This document shows positions 18,118-27,722 of a stretch of DNA of 64,000 bases, in pieces; position 1 is the stretch's first letter; every line of letters begins with the position of its first letter. Both the position numbers and the translations under genes were made by a program. The notes under the pieces are model-generated. The model was given only the letters and a program-made list of their open reading frames with translations. It had not been told where the DNA came from and did no database searches. This stretch comes from Legionella rowbothamii (lineage in GTDB: Bacteria > Pseudomonadota > Gammaproteobacteria > Legionellales > Legionellaceae): positions 124,001 to 188,000 of the forward strand of contig NZ_CAAAIM010000003.1 in the NCBI RefSeq assembly GCF_900639985.1, read 5' to 3'.

Positions 18118-19309
18118 TAAAGAAATAGATATTCTGATTATTGGTGGGGGCCTAACTGGAGCAACGTTAATGTTGGCGTTGCAAGGGCTTGGATTTAGTT
18201 GTTTGTTAGTGGATGCGCATGCTTTTGGGCATAAAATCAATCCTGATTTTGATGCTCGTTCTTTGGCACTTTCTCCCGCGAGTCAGCGTATTTTAACCAT
18301 GCTTGGTGTTTGGAAGCATTTAGAGACGCAAGCAACACCCATCGAGATGATTCATGTTTCAGATCAATCTCATTTTGGGGCATCGCGTTTATATGGTGAA
18401 GTTGATGCGCCTTTAGGCCATGTTGTGGAAATGCAATACATCAACCGTGCTCTGCATCAACTGTTGGAGCCTCAGCAGATTTTGGCCCCAGCTACGGTTG
18501 AGTCCCTCGATCTCAGTAAGAAGACAGTAACGATTAATACGGATGCTGGACAAATAAATGTTGCTGCCCGTTTAATTGTTGCGGCTGATGGAACTCATTC
18601 TGCCGTACGACGTTTCTGCGGCTTGCCTTCACAAACGAAGTTGTATGGACAACAGGGGATTGTTGCCAATATTGGCTTGAGCCAGCCACATGCTGGACGT
18701 GCTTATGAACGGTTCACTGCTCATGGTCCTTTGGCGTTATTGCCCATGCAAGAAAATAGAATGTCTTTAGTGTGGGCGGTGCCTGCTAAAGAAGCAAGTC
18801 AATTGCTGGCATTATCTGATGATGAATTTTTACGTCAATTGCAACAGACTTTTGGATACCGATTGGGCCGTTTTACTAAAACCGGCAAGCGTTCCTCTTT
18901 TCCTTTACAGCAAGTGTTAATGCCGCAACAAGTTAAAGAATCTGTGGTTTTTGTGGGAAATGCTGCACATACCTTACACCCGGTTGCAGGCCAAGGATTT
19001 AATTTAGGGCTTAGAGATGTAGCTACTTTAGCACAATGTATTGCAAAGCATGGCTTAAATGCGGAAATGTTGTCGCAGTATGTGCAACTAAGAGTCCATG
19101 ATCAACGTATCATTACGCGCTTCACCGATGGTTTAATTAACCTATTTACCAGTCGCTTACCTGGTTTAGGAATTGCTCGAGGCTTAGGTTTAGTCGCTCT
19201 TGATAATATTCCTAGCTTAAAAGGTCTTTTAGCACGCTACGCTCGTGGATTTGGTGGTGTTGTTCCCGATTTAGTCTGTGAGATTGCGTTAAACGAACAT
19301 GACGCATAA
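18110..19309 (+). CDS. ubiH: 2-octaprenyl-6-methoxyphenol hydroxylase
   Basis: This 399-residue FAD monooxygenase has the N-terminal Rossmann motif IIGGGLTGATLMLAL, the DG motif AADGTHSAVRRFCG, and GNAAHTLHPVAGQGFNLGLRD near residue 285, typical of UbiH/UbiI/UbiF flavoproteins in aerobic ubiquinone biosynthesis. Position between pepP and a second paralogue identifies it as UbiH (C1 hydroxylation). The GTG/ATG context at 18110 overlaps the pepP stop. Confidence 0.93.
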   Translation: MTSKEIDILIIGGGLTGATLMLALQGLGFSCLLVDAHAFGHKINPDFDARSLALSPASQRILTMLGVWKHLETQATPIEMIHVSDQSHFGASRLYGEVDAPLGHVVEMQYINRALHQLLEPQQILAPATVESLDLSKKTVTINTDAGQINVAARLIVAADGTHSAVRRFCGLPSQTKLYGQQGIVANIGLSQPHAGRAYERFTAHGPLALLPMQENRMSLVWAVPAKEASQLLALSDDEFLRQLQQTFGYRLGRFTKTGKRSSFPLQQVLMPQQVKESVVFVGNAAHTLHPVAGQGFNLGLRDVATLAQCIAKHGLNAEMLSQYVQLRVHDQRIITRFTDGLINLFTSRLPGLGIARGLGLVALDNIPSLKGLLARYARGFGGVVPDLVCEIALNEHDA

Positions 19310-19326
19310 GCCTAGAGGTAAATAAA

Positions 19327-20493
19327 ATGAGTTTGCAGTTTAACGTATTAATCATTGGTGGTGGGGTTGTTGGATTAACTGCAGCGATTGCCATGGCACA
19401 ACGTGGTTATACTATCGCAGTAATTGATGCCGGTTCGTTAACGGTTGATATGAGTAAAACCGATTTACGTGTCTATGCGATTAATCAAGCCTCACAGACC
19501 TTGCTACAGCAATTAGGTGCATGGCAGCAGTTAGAACAATCTCGCCTTTCACCCTACAGCCAAATGTATGTTTGGGATGGAGTAAATGGTGCCCATATCG
19601 ATTTTGATTCACGTTGTGTGGCCAGTTCACATTTGGGCACGATTATTGAAGAATCCGTACTCAAGCAGGCATTATTACACCAAGCTGCCCAATATTCTGA
19701 AATTCATTTATTTCCAGGCTGTTGTGTGGATGCAGTGCATGAGGAGTCTCAGGGTATTAAGGTCTGTAGCCAGCAACAGAGCTGGGACGGACAGTTATTA
19801 ATGGTTGCCGATGGCGCTAATTCACCGGCCCGGCAAAAACTTAAGGTTCCATTAACCACTTGGCCTTATCAGCAGCAGGCAATTGTGGCGACAGTAGCTG
19901 TAGAAAAAGCGCATCAGCATACAGCATATCAAGTATTTAATCCTGATGGCCCTTTAGCCTTTTTACCGTTGGCAAATTCTAATGAATGCTCTATTGTTTG
20001 GTCGACCGAATCCGAACGTGCTAAAAAATTGATGGAATGTACGGATGAGCAATTTAATGAGGAGTTAACTAAGGCATTTGCTAAAAAGTTGGGTTCGGCT
20101 CATTTAATCAGTACTCGTCATCAATTTCCTTTGCAAATGCGACATGTGAAGCAGTATACCGGTGCTCGTTGGTTACTGCTTGGAGATGCTGCTCATACGA
20201 TACATCCTTTAGCCGGTCTAGGTTTAAATGTAGGGCTAGCGGACATTCATTCCTGGTTGCAATGTTTGGATGCTGCTCAAGGCCATTTAGTGTCTAAAAA
20301 GGCCTTGGGCTCCTATCAACGTGAACGCAAATATGCCGTATGGCAAACGATCGCGCTGATGGAGGGATTCAAGCGATTATTTAGTAATTCGTTTACCCCT
20401 ATGGTGACTTTACGGGGATTGGGTTTGGACTTTTGTAATTCTTTTATGCCGCTTAAGCGTTTGTTTATTCAACACGCTCGCGGTGTAAGTTGA
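19327..20493 (+). CDS. ubiI: 2-octaprenylphenol hydroxylase (UbiI/VisC family)
   Basis: This 388-residue paralogue of UbiH has IIGGGVVGLTAAIAMAQ, VADGANSPARQKLKVP and LLGDAAHTIHPLAGLGLNVGLAD. By gene order (ygfB-pepP-ubiH-visC) it corresponds to UbiI, which carries out C5 hydroxylation in ubiquinone synthesis. A good ribosome site (AGAGG) lies 17 bp after the ubiH stop. The third hydroxylase is not in the window. Confidence 0.88.
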   Translation: MSLQFNVLIIGGGVVGLTAAIAMAQRGYTIAVIDAGSLTVDMSKTDLRVYAINQASQTLLQQLGAWQQLEQSRLSPYSQMYVWDGVNGAHIDFDSRCVASSHLGTIIEESVLKQALLHQAAQYSEIHLFPGCCVDAVHEESQGIKVCSQQQSWDGQLLMVADGANSPARQKLKVPLTTWPYQQQAIVATVAVEKAHQHTAYQVFNPDGPLAFLPLANSNECSIVWSTESERAKKLMECTDEQFNEELTKAFAKKLGSAHLISTRHQFPLQMRHVKQYTGARWLLLGDAAHTIHPLAGLGLNVGLADIHSWLQCLDAAQGHLVSKKALGSYQRERKYAVWQTIALMEGFKRLFSNSFTPMVTLRGLGLDFCNSFMPLKRLFIQHARGVS

Positions 20494-20515
20494 GGTGTTT
20501 GGGGGATTAAACACC
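20494..20515 (+). terminator. Hairpin after the ubi operon
   Basis: GGTGTTT-gggggatt-AAACACC immediately follows the ubiI stop and is followed by CGTTTGTGTCTT. The stem is modest and the T-tract imperfect, but the position fits an operon terminator. Confidence 0.5.
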
Positions 20516-20528
20516 CGTTTGTGTCTTA

Positions 20529-20562
20529 TGTAGGCTGGGCTTGGCAGCGCAGCCTAGGGATA
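20529..20562. repeat. Intergenic hairpin repeat (TGTAGGCTGGGC family)
   Basis: TGTAGGCTGggcttggcagcgCAGCCTA is another member of the dispersed TGTAGG(T/C)TG hairpin family, between the convergent ubiI and ATP-grasp ligase genes. Confidence 0.6.
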
Positions 20563-20582
20563 AACACGAGGAAGTATTTATC

Positions 20583-21536
20583 CTACTCGCCACGAGCAAA
20601 CGTGCGACGGCTAAACGCCACTTTTTCTGCTACAGATTCATTAGGATGTTCTTTTTGATGGGCTTCAATGGTGCGATAACGCTTAAGACCACCTTCCCGG
20701 TTTGCAATTTGAATGTTTAATCCCGGACGTGCATTCAGTTCCAGCATTAAAGGACCATGGTCTTTATCGAGCACAATATCCACGCCAAGATAACCTAAAC
20801 CAGTTAAATCATAACAACTGGATGCGATCTCCAATATTTCATTCCAATAGGGAACTTTGATTCCAACAATAGGGTTTAGGGTGTCCGGGTGATAATCAAT
20901 TGTGTCATTATGAAATACCCCACCTAATGTTTTCCCTGACGCTAAATCCACGCCAACGCCAATGGCACCTTGGTGCAGGTTTGCTTTACCGCCAGATAAA
21001 CGGGTGGGAAGTCTCACCATTGCCATCGCGGGATAGCCTAATAATGAAATAATGCGAATATCAGGAATGCCTTCATAACTTACCTCGGCAAAGATGGGAT
21101 CTACTACCACGCGTTTTTCGATAATAGCGTAGTCCGAAGAACCACCCAGACTGTAAGCACCAGATAATAAGCACGATAAATGGTAGCTCAACTCTTGGGC
21201 TGTAGTAAGCTTTCCATTAATTTGGCGATAACGTCCGTAGACTTTATCTTTAAATACTAAAATGCCATCGCCCCCAGAACCTCGAGCAGGCTTCACGACA
21301 AAATCATCGTAGGGCGCAAACAGGGTTTCAATTGATTTAATTTGCTGCTCTGTTTCGATGATTTCATATAGGGGGGGAACGGCAATACCGGCTTGCAGGG
21401 CTAATTTCTTAGTCTTAAGTTTATCATCAACCAAGGGAAACAATTTTCTTGGATTATAACGTAATACAAAATCTGTATTTCGTTGATTGATGCTTAATAT
21501 CCCATGATCTTTTAAACGGCGAAACAAATTAATCAT
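20583..21536 (-). CDS. Alpha-L-glutamate-ligase-like ATP-grasp protein (RimK-related)
   Basis: This 317-residue ATP-grasp enzyme carries KPARGSGGDGILVFK (glycine-rich ATP loop, near residue 85) and GPLMLELNARPGLNIQIAN (Mg-binding Glu/Asn, near residue 265). It matches the RimK-related ligase subfamily that travels with a 7TM inactive transglutaminase and a retropepsin-like protease. It is the last of three overlapping genes, its ATG overlapping the stop of the 7TM gene. It presumably forms an amide or peptide bond on an unknown peptide or envelope substrate. Confidence 0.88.
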   Translation of the reverse strand: MINLFRRLKDHGILSINQRNTDFVLRYNPRKLFPLVDDKLKTKKLALQAGIAVPPLYEIIETEQQIKSIETLFAPYDDFVVKPARGSGGDGILVFKDKVYGRYRQINGKLTTAQELSYHLSCLLSGAYSLGGSSDYAIIEKRVVVDPIFAEVSYEGIPDIRIISLLGYPAMAMVRLPTRLSGGKANLHQGAIGVGVDLASGKTLGGVFHNDTIDYHPDTLNPIVGIKVPYWNEILEIASSCYDLTGLGYLGVDIVLDKDHGPLMLELNARPGLNIQIANREGGLKRYRTIEAHQKEHPNESVAEKVAFSRRTFARGE

Positions 21537-23056
21537 TATTCTCTCGCAAGCGCTTTAAAGCGTTTTAACTCAAACAACCGATAGCCACGATATTGGCCAA
21601 ACCATAAAATCAGCGCGAGTAATACTAAAAGTAATTCGGGGAATGCAAAAATTAAATACTGAAGAGGCTCATAGCTCATTGCCCAATAAGAAATTACCGC
21701 AGCAAATAAACTACCAGCGCCTGATTTGATTGCCTCTGACGCACCGCGCTCATCCCAAGTGATGCACATACGCTCAATAGTCATGGTTAAAATAACCATG
21801 GGGAAGAGGGCTACGGATAAACCTGCATCCAATCCAAGGTTTTGACTGACCACACTAATAAAGATCATGAGCAGGATGACTACCGTAAGAATGGCAGCCA
21901 ATCGCGGTACCAAAAGCAGCCGCAGCTGATCGAGATAAAAGCGTGCTAGCAGTCCAAAGGACACAACCGTTACAAACAGACAGATACCCCAAATGACATG
22001 GGTTTCTCTAAAAGCTAAGGCAATTAATACCGGCATGAAGGTCCCAAACGTCTTAATGCCGATAAAATTACGGAGAATTAAGATAATAAAGGCACCGATA
22101 GGGACGGTGAGTAAGATTTTATAGAGTGCTTGTACATTTACGGGAAGTTGCAGCAACGAAAAACGTAATAGTTGAGAATCGGACTGTAAACCCCGGGATT
22201 TTGCAATGCTTAAGGCATTAATGGGGGTTGGTGATACCGTAATATTAAATAATGGTTTTTTACCACCAGTAACATTAAATACGGGTTCATTGCCGTACTG
22301 CCAGATCAAAAAGTCTTTGGGCAAGCCTGCGCCGCCTGTTTTGGGATTAATGTAAATCCAGTTTTTACCATTAAACACGGCTAAAAAGAATTTTAGCTCG
22401 GCTTTATTTTGCTGCGATAAGTAAATACCTTTTACCGGCATTGCCGAAATTTTTGATTGATTCAAAATTAATATGGAGGCATTAATGATTTGTTCATCAG
22501 AGAATTCGTTACCCACCAATAGCTTGGCATTTCCATCTTGCTTATTTAATTCTTTAACCGTACTTTGAGCGAAAGTCTTAATATCTGCGGAAGTTTGCCT
22601 TACTTGATTGGTAATTGTTTCTACTGCAGATTTCTGGCTTTCATTCAATGGCTGTGACTTAATTGCAGTGGGAGTGCCTAAGGGGGAATCATTGGCTTCA
22701 GCTTGTCGGAATATTGCTCGATAATACAAGGACTGGGCGCCATGTGCTCGTCGTATGGACCACACTGTTTCTCGGTTATCCCCATTGAGGTTAGTGGTCA
22801 CTCCATAGTTTCGCGACACAAAATACTCATCGAGAATGGCGAAGTGCGGGGGTAAGTAGGGAATATTGAAACTTGCTTTAATGGGGGTGCTGGGGTCAGC
22901 AACAAAGCGTAAGTTAGACTCTACCATCCAACTATTGACTGTTTCTGTATCCGTTAGCGGCACGTCCAGTACGAGATGCCGATACAAAAAGATTCCCGTT
23001 CCTAAAATAAATAACGTGAGGATAAGACCATAAACGTGACGCGTATTGTTTTTCAT
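21536..23056 (-). CDS. Inactive transglutaminase fused to seven transmembrane helices
   Basis: This 506-residue protein has one N-terminal TM (about residues 8-28), a periplasmic domain to about residue 300, and then a 7TM block beginning ALYKILLTVPIGAFIILIL. The periplasmic part contains ILILNQSKISAMPVKGIYL and NGKNWIYINPKTG, the transglutaminase-like fold without an obvious Cys-His-Asp triad. This is the inactive-transglutaminase/7TM family found beside RimK-like ligases. It could be a membrane receptor or transporter for the ligase product. Four-nucleotide-type stop/start overlaps with both neighbours mark a tight operon. Confidence 0.88.
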   Translation of the reverse strand: MKNNTRHVYGLILTLFILGTGIFLYRHLVLDVPLTDTETVNSWMVESNLRFVADPSTPIKASFNIPYLPPHFAILDEYFVSRNYGVTTNLNGDNRETVWSIRRAHGAQSLYYRAIFRQAEANDSPLGTPTAIKSQPLNESQKSAVETITNQVRQTSADIKTFAQSTVKELNKQDGNAKLLVGNEFSDEQIINASILILNQSKISAMPVKGIYLSQQNKAELKFFLAVFNGKNWIYINPKTGGAGLPKDFLIWQYGNEPVFNVTGGKKPLFNITVSPTPINALSIAKSRGLQSDSQLLRFSLLQLPVNVQALYKILLTVPIGAFIILILRNFIGIKTFGTFMPVLIALAFRETHVIWGICLFVTVVSFGLLARFYLDQLRLLLVPRLAAILTVVILLMIFISVVSQNLGLDAGLSVALFPMVILTMTIERMCITWDERGASEAIKSGAGSLFAAVISYWAMSYEPLQYLIFAFPELLLVLLALILWFGQYRGYRLFELKRFKALARE

Positions 23057-23574
23057 TATTTCTTACTGCTCTGGGTTTTAACGGTAAAAGTTAAGGCAGG
23101 ATCTACTGCCCCATTAAAGGCAATAATGGCATCTCTACCCAATAATAAAGGATAATTGAAACGTTTGCGGTTAGTTAAATTCACTTTAATTGTTCTAACT
23201 TGATCTCCAAGCTGCATTGCAAGTAATACTACAGGACGTTTAATGGGCTCATGAGGTAATAAGCCGGAGCCATTTTCCCCTACACGGACTTTAATTTTTA
23301 CACGGCCTTTATATTCCCCTTCGAAAATGTAGTCTCCATTTTTAGTGGGCACGGTAAAGCGTAAATAGGGTACCCCTTTTACGTTGACTTCTGAAATATT
23401 GGTTGCATTTAATGATGCTGATTTAGCTCCGGTATCTAATTTTGCAGATAAGACTAAGTCTTTCTCCGGGAATGAGACTTTTTCAACATAACCATAAATG
23501 TGTACTGCATCTTTTGCCATAAGGGGTCCAGTCATTAGTGACATAAAAATAAAGAGAGCAGATATTGTTCTCAT
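23056..23574 (-). CDS. Retropepsin-like ATP-dependent zinc protease family protein (RimB-like), secreted
   Basis: This 172-residue protein has a signal peptide (MRTISALFIFMSLMTGPLMA) followed by a retropepsin-like domain: LDTGAKSASLNAT is the DTG aspartyl motif (near residue 47) and LLLGRDAIIAF is the flap-end motif. The family name 'ATP-dependent zinc protease' (DUF785) is historical; the DTG motif points to aspartyl chemistry. It is the first gene of the three-gene cassette with the 7TM protein and ATP-grasp ligase, suggesting that a periplasmic peptide is cleaved while a ligase builds a related bond. Confidence 0.88.
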   Translation of the reverse strand: MRTISALFIFMSLMTGPLMAKDAVHIYGYVEKVSFPEKDLVLSAKLDTGAKSASLNATNISEVNVKGVPYLRFTVPTKNGDYIFEGEYKGRVKIKVRVGENGSGLLPHEPIKRPVVLLAMQLGDQVRTIKVNLTNRKRFNYPLLLGRDAIIAFNGAVDPALTFTVKTQSSKK

Positions 23575-23782
23575 TTAATCCTCGTTCCTGAGTTGTATAT
23601 ACCTTAAAAATTATCAAGGTATAGAGGTTTCAAACGTGTTGGAGCAATATCGTAGCAGGTTTGCACTCTAAGTCACAGTCTGTAAATGGGTTTCATTAAA
23701 TATTTTTTGTCCGGAGAAGATTGTGTTATCATTAACGATGGTCGGCGAGATTGTATTTTTTTGATTCAGTGTGGATTTATAA

Positions 23783-23811
23783 TTGACATTAAGGATGGTA
23801 AAGAATATAAT
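23783..23811 (+). promoter_or_regulatory. Perfect consensus sigma-70 promoter
   Basis: TTGACA (23783-23788), exactly 17 bp, then TATAAT (23806-23811), all on the plus strand. Transcription would start near 23818, about 28 nt before the ATG of the 622-residue protein. I see no operator-like repeat over it. Confidence 0.75.
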
Positions 23812-23845
23812 GTCTTTCAATCTTAACTGATGGCCCGTGTGACGC

Positions 23846-25714
23846 ATGTCTCTTAAGAATGAAGAAGATTCGTCGAAAAAGCGTAAAGAATTGGTGTTCT
23901 TGTTGGCTATTGCCAATCTTATCGATGCGCAAACTGTTCTCCTAGCCCAAGAGCTGGAGAAAGATCGTACCATTCACCACGTCTATAACGTCTTTGACTC
24001 CCTCAGCTCTTCTTATAGCATGTTCAAATTCTTTTTTGAAGTTTGCATTTCCAGCAGTAATGATCCTGATTTAATGCGTCGAGTCTTGTGTTCCCCCCAA
24101 GGAATGTCCTTATTTATTGGCGAAGCCCTGTTTTTAGTTAGCTTTGCTTTTTTCGCAAGTTATTTTGAAAAAGAAAAAAACAAAGAATCCGGAAAACGCG
24201 ATGAGATGAAATATCTTATTGCCAATTCCTGGCCCTATTTTCGCGACATGATGAAAGGGATGAAAAATGCATATAAGGGATGGAAAAGCTTAGTTCAAAT
24301 TATTGGTATTTTAAATGCCGCAGATCTAAAGTTTCTCATCATTCCTATTGGATTGGCCTTAGGGCTGGTGGCGACCCTTAACCGTTTTCTACAGCGTTCG
24401 ACGGAAGAGCAGCGTAAAAAGAAAATGAATGCTAATAAAGACCTGTTAAAGCGTCTCTCTGATAAAAGCATGCCTTTTTTAACTAAAGAAGAGCATGAAG
24501 ATTATTTAAACGACCCAAGTAAAATCCAGTATCAAACGATGAGCGAACGCGCAATGGACTTGATTGCACGTGCCTTAGGTGGTTTGATTGACAGTCTTTA
24601 TTTGTATGCCGGCGTAGTTAGTCTGGCCGTCTTAACACCTCAACTATTTGCCGTTATGTCGGGATTCACAATCATTTTTTCCATGGCTTGTGTTGCTGCA
24701 CGTATTTATGAAGGATATGAAGCGCAGCGAGAGCTATTGGCAACTCAAACGCGTTGTAAGCTTGCGTTAGTTGCTAAAGAACTAGAAACGACGTATGGAA
24801 AGTTAGTGCGCTCTGACAATGTCTATTCCCAAGATATGAAGAGTGACGTATCCCGCTTAATTGCACAATTTATTTTGTTACAACAAGAATTAAAAGAACA
24901 AACGACCCCAAGCTATGGCACAGTATTTTTTTTAGGGGTCAAAAATGGTTTATTCGCCTATGGTGTATTAACCAGCTTTTTATTTATGGCTACGTCTGTA
25001 TTTAGCGTAAGTACAGCCCTTTTCCCACCTGCATTATTAATTGCTATTATTTCATCGGGTATTGCATCAATTATCAGTGTTACCGCTTTTTTGATGCACG
25101 CTCATCACCAATATTTGCAGGAGCAAAGCCAGAAGCATACGGTTGCTGATGAGTCGCTCCAGCAGCTTAGCCAGTTACAGAATAATATAACCTGTGACAA
25201 TTGCACAGTACCCTCATTTGAAACATTAAAACAATGGCTCAGTGATGTGCGTAAGCCCGCAGACACTCAAAAGTCGTTAACACAAGAGTGGCTGGAAGTT
25301 TTTCGCTCCTTCTTTTCTGGTATTTCCAAAGGAAATAATTTTGCCACGTTAATTGCCTTAGCGTTCTTACAGACGGATCCTCAAGACCACGATCATGGTC
25401 CATCGGCTATGCTCATGCTTACTGTCGCGAGTGCGGCGGTATTTTCAGCAGTTTTATCGCTGCGGGCTTTAGCACGTGGATTAGGGAAAGAGAATAAGGC
25501 TAAAAATAAAGAAAGTCTGAGTGTAGAAAAAACAGTGGATGAGGGAACGAAAACCAAGGTCGCCGGGGAATCAAGCGAGAGTTCTAAAAATTCTCCGCCT
25601 GCTTCCCTTAAAAGAACTCTTTCCTTTCAAAACATTTACAACTTTTTCAGACCAAATGAGACACCATCACCCACAGTTACTCCGCGGGAGCATAAAGTTC
25701 AGGGTTTAACGTAG
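23846..25714 (+). CDS. Large multi-pass membrane protein, candidate Dot/Icm effector
   Basis: I do not recognise a family for this 622-residue protein. Hydrophobic segments lie near residues 85-110, 145-185, 245-290, 370-425 and 500-545, separated by charged helical stretches (RSTEEQRKKKMNANKDLLKRL; VAKELETTYGKL). The C-terminal 80 residues are hydrophilic, Ser/Lys/Pro-rich and disordered-looking, ending in THR/Pro-rich sequence. It has no signal peptide and stands alone behind a perfect consensus promoter. Large, unique, multi-TM proteins of this kind in Legionella are often translocated substrates, but no domain proves it. The 3' end overlaps the convergent DUF4254 gene by 38 bp. Confidence 0.75.
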   Translation: MSLKNEEDSSKKRKELVFLLAIANLIDAQTVLLAQELEKDRTIHHVYNVFDSLSSSYSMFKFFFEVCISSSNDPDLMRRVLCSPQGMSLFIGEALFLVSFAFFASYFEKEKNKESGKRDEMKYLIANSWPYFRDMMKGMKNAYKGWKSLVQIIGILNAADLKFLIIPIGLALGLVATLNRFLQRSTEEQRKKKMNANKDLLKRLSDKSMPFLTKEEHEDYLNDPSKIQYQTMSERAMDLIARALGGLIDSLYLYAGVVSLAVLTPQLFAVMSGFTIIFSMACVAARIYEGYEAQRELLATQTRCKLALVAKELETTYGKLVRSDNVYSQDMKSDVSRLIAQFILLQQELKEQTTPSYGTVFFLGVKNGLFAYGVLTSFLFMATSVFSVSTALFPPALLIAIISSGIASIISVTAFLMHAHHQYLQEQSQKHTVADESLQQLSQLQNNITCDNCTVPSFETLKQWLSDVRKPADTQKSLTQEWLEVFRSFFSGISKGNNFATLIALAFLQTDPQDHDHGPSAMLMLTVASAAVFSAVLSLRALARGLGKENKAKNKESLSVEKTVDEGTKTKVAGESSESSKNSPPASLKRTLSFQNIYNFFRPNETPSPTVTPREHKVQGLT

Positions 25715-26270
25715 GATCGTTATACATTTTAAATTGATGATAAACTCTAAAAGTACGTTTTTTTGCTAAAATTTCATTCAAAAAAGTATCTAAACAAAAA
25801 GCCAATTGTTCTAATTGTTGCTGAATCACTATTAACTTGTCGTAACACGTGCGACGATGCTCATCGTTTACATCCTGACGCTTGGTTTGTAGGGCCATAT
25901 GGTATGACTTAAGCGCTAAAATAGACAATCGATCAATGATCATTCCTGGCGATTCTGAGTTAACCGGGCATTGGTCGTGGGTCGCAGGCTGTAAAAGGTT
26001 AAAAAGCCATGTATCCATTGCTTCCATCCGGTTATTGCGTGCTTGATTGCATTGGTCAATTTCCCGTTTAGCCTGATAGACAAATTCAGAGCCCATATCA
26101 TCACGACGGGCGCGATCTTCCGCATGCCAGAGTTGATAATTAAAAGCGTGATTTTCTTCAACTAGACGATAGAAGCCATTATGTTGAGATGAGACTCCAG
26201 AGGCTTTCCATTGATTAATACATGCGTGATGTAGTTCAGTAATGGTTGATGTCTGAATTTGTTCCGACAT
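25677..26270 (-). CDS. DUF4254 family protein
   Basis: This 197-residue soluble protein has the DUF4254 signature FNYQLWHAEDRARRDDMG near residue 48 and REIDQCNQARNNRMEAMDTWL after it, then a helical C-terminus. Members commonly sit near LPS or glycosyltransferase genes; their activity is unknown. The C-terminus overlaps the convergent 622-residue gene by 38 bp on the other strand. Confidence 0.85.
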   Translation of the reverse strand: MSEQIQTSTITELHHACINQWKASGVSSQHNGFYRLVEENHAFNYQLWHAEDRARRDDMGSEFVYQAKREIDQCNQARNNRMEAMDTWLFNLLQPATHDQCPVNSESPGMIIDRLSILALKSYHMALQTKRQDVNDEHRRTCYDKLIVIQQQLEQLAFCLDTFLNEILAKKRTFRVYHQFKMYNDPTLNPELYAPAE

Positions 26271-26344
26271 ATTTTATCCTGCAAATATAAAAAACACGAA
26301 GTGTACCCTAAAAAAAGTAATGGGATCTATAGAAAAGTGGTCGT

Positions 26345-27070
26345 TTAGTAGCCAAAATATTTTTTGTAAATGGTTTCATACGTTCCATCCGCCTCCATTT
26401 GTAATAATGCGGCATTAATTTTATTGATTAGTTGGGCATTCTTTTTCAAGGCGACGATGCCATAACCCATGCCAATATCAATCGGTTTTCCAATCATCTT
26501 TAGATTCTGTACATTATTGGTAACGTACTTACTCACGCTGGGGTTGAGGAGTAAAGCATCAACTTGCCCAGAGGTTATTCCAGAAACTAATCCATTAATT
26601 CCATCATATTCAATGATGTTATCTGCTGCTGTAAATTTGCGTAACACGGTATTTTTGATGTTATTTGATTTTAGCACACCGATTTTTTTGCCTTTGATAT
26701 CATCTATGGAATGGATGGTGGTATTACTGTTTAAAATCATAAATTGACTTTGGCTGGGTAAATAGGGAAGGCTATACAGGTAATCCTCATTGGGGGTCAA
26801 TACTACGGGCGCGGGCAAGAATGCTATATCCACATTGCCTATGCGCAAAGCAGCTAATTGCTTGTCCACATCAGTGGCTTTATAAGTGCAAGTATTGCCA
26901 GTACGTTTACAGATTTCATTCATTAATTCGATGCAAAAACCATAGAATTGCCCAGTATGGCCAACTTCTGAGGCAAATGGTGGAACAAATCTTAAAACAC
27001 CAACCTCAACCTGAGCTCCAAATGCGAAAATATTTCCCAATAAAAATGCTAAAAAGGTGATAAGCTTCAT
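26345..27070 (-). CDS. Periplasmic amino-acid-type solute-binding protein (SBP family 3)
   Basis: This is a 241-residue family 3 solute-binding protein starting at the ATG at 27070 (GGATG Shine-Dalgarno 6 nt upstream; a second ATG 9 nt earlier is possible). It has a signal peptide (MKLITFLAFLLGNIFAFGAQ), then VGVLRFVPPFAS, GFCIELMNEICKRTG, AALRIGNVDIAFLPAPVVLTPN, GKKIGVLKSNN and MEADGTYETIYKKYFG. These are the usual landmarks of arginine/glutamine-type binding proteins. No permease or ATPase lies next to it, so it either serves a transporter encoded elsewhere or acts as a sensor or secreted protein. Confidence 0.88.
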   Translation of the reverse strand: MKLITFLAFLLGNIFAFGAQVEVGVLRFVPPFASEVGHTGQFYGFCIELMNEICKRTGNTCTYKATDVDKQLAALRIGNVDIAFLPAPVVLTPNEDYLYSLPYLPSQSQFMILNSNTTIHSIDDIKGKKIGVLKSNNIKNTVLRKFTAADNIIEYDGINGLVSGITSGQVDALLLNPSVSKYVTNNVQNLKMIGKPIDIGMGYGIVALKKNAQLINKINAALLQMEADGTYETIYKKYFGY

Positions 27071-27156
27071 GCTAAGCATCCATGATGGATATATTTTTAA
27101 ATTTAGGCTGCAAAGAGATTGGTGTCAAACTCACGAAAGCTTATTTGATTTTACAA

Positions 27157-27600
27157 TTATTTTTTGGCCAGACAACGATCGAGTGCATTCGCAAAGGCAG
27201 TTCTTTCCTTGATGCTTAAAGTAGGTGGTCCTCCAATATTATGGCCGCTAGCACGTAGTTGTTCATTGAGATCACGGATATTTAAACGCTGCCTAATATT
27301 ATTTGCAGTATAAAGTTCACCCCGTGGGTTAAGAGCGAGGGCATGTTTGGCAATTACTTCTGCTGCCAGCGGAATATCTGCAGTAATCACCAGATCATGT
27401 GCTTGAACATGGGTTACAATATAATGATCGGCTCGATCAAACCCCTTTTCTACCTGCACGGCACGAATGAAGGGAGAGTTCGGATAGTTGATAAAGGAAT
27501 TAGCGACTAAAGTCATTGATGTTTTAGTGCGATTTGCCGCACGAAATAAAATTTCTTTAATGACTTTGGGGCAGGCATCGGCATCTATCCAGATGTGCAT
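27157..27600 (-). CDS. YaiI/YqxD (UPF0178, DUF188) family protein
   Basis: This 147-residue protein is close to the family's usual 150. [18 protein letters not shown] at the N-terminus, [15 protein letters not shown] near residue 70, [14 protein letters not shown] and [16 protein letters not shown] are the diagnostic motifs. The conserved Asp-rich core resembles PIN/NYN nucleases, but function is unproven. It is a single gene. Confidence 0.93.
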   Translation of the reverse strand: MHIWIDADACPKVIKEILFRAANRTKTSMTLVANSFINYPNSPFIRAVQVEKGFDRADHYIVTHVQAHDLVITADIPLAAEVIAKHALALNPRGELYTANNIRQRLNIRDLNEQLRASGHNIGGPPTLSIKERTAFANALDRCLAKK

Positions 27601-27722
27601 GTTGGGTTGTTCCTTTTTTGACAGTTAAAGCGGGTACCATTTCGAAAACGGTACTAGTAAGCAGTACAGGGTAATTATATAATTTTTATTATAAAGTGAT
27701 AAAGCATCTATGGAGAACAAAC

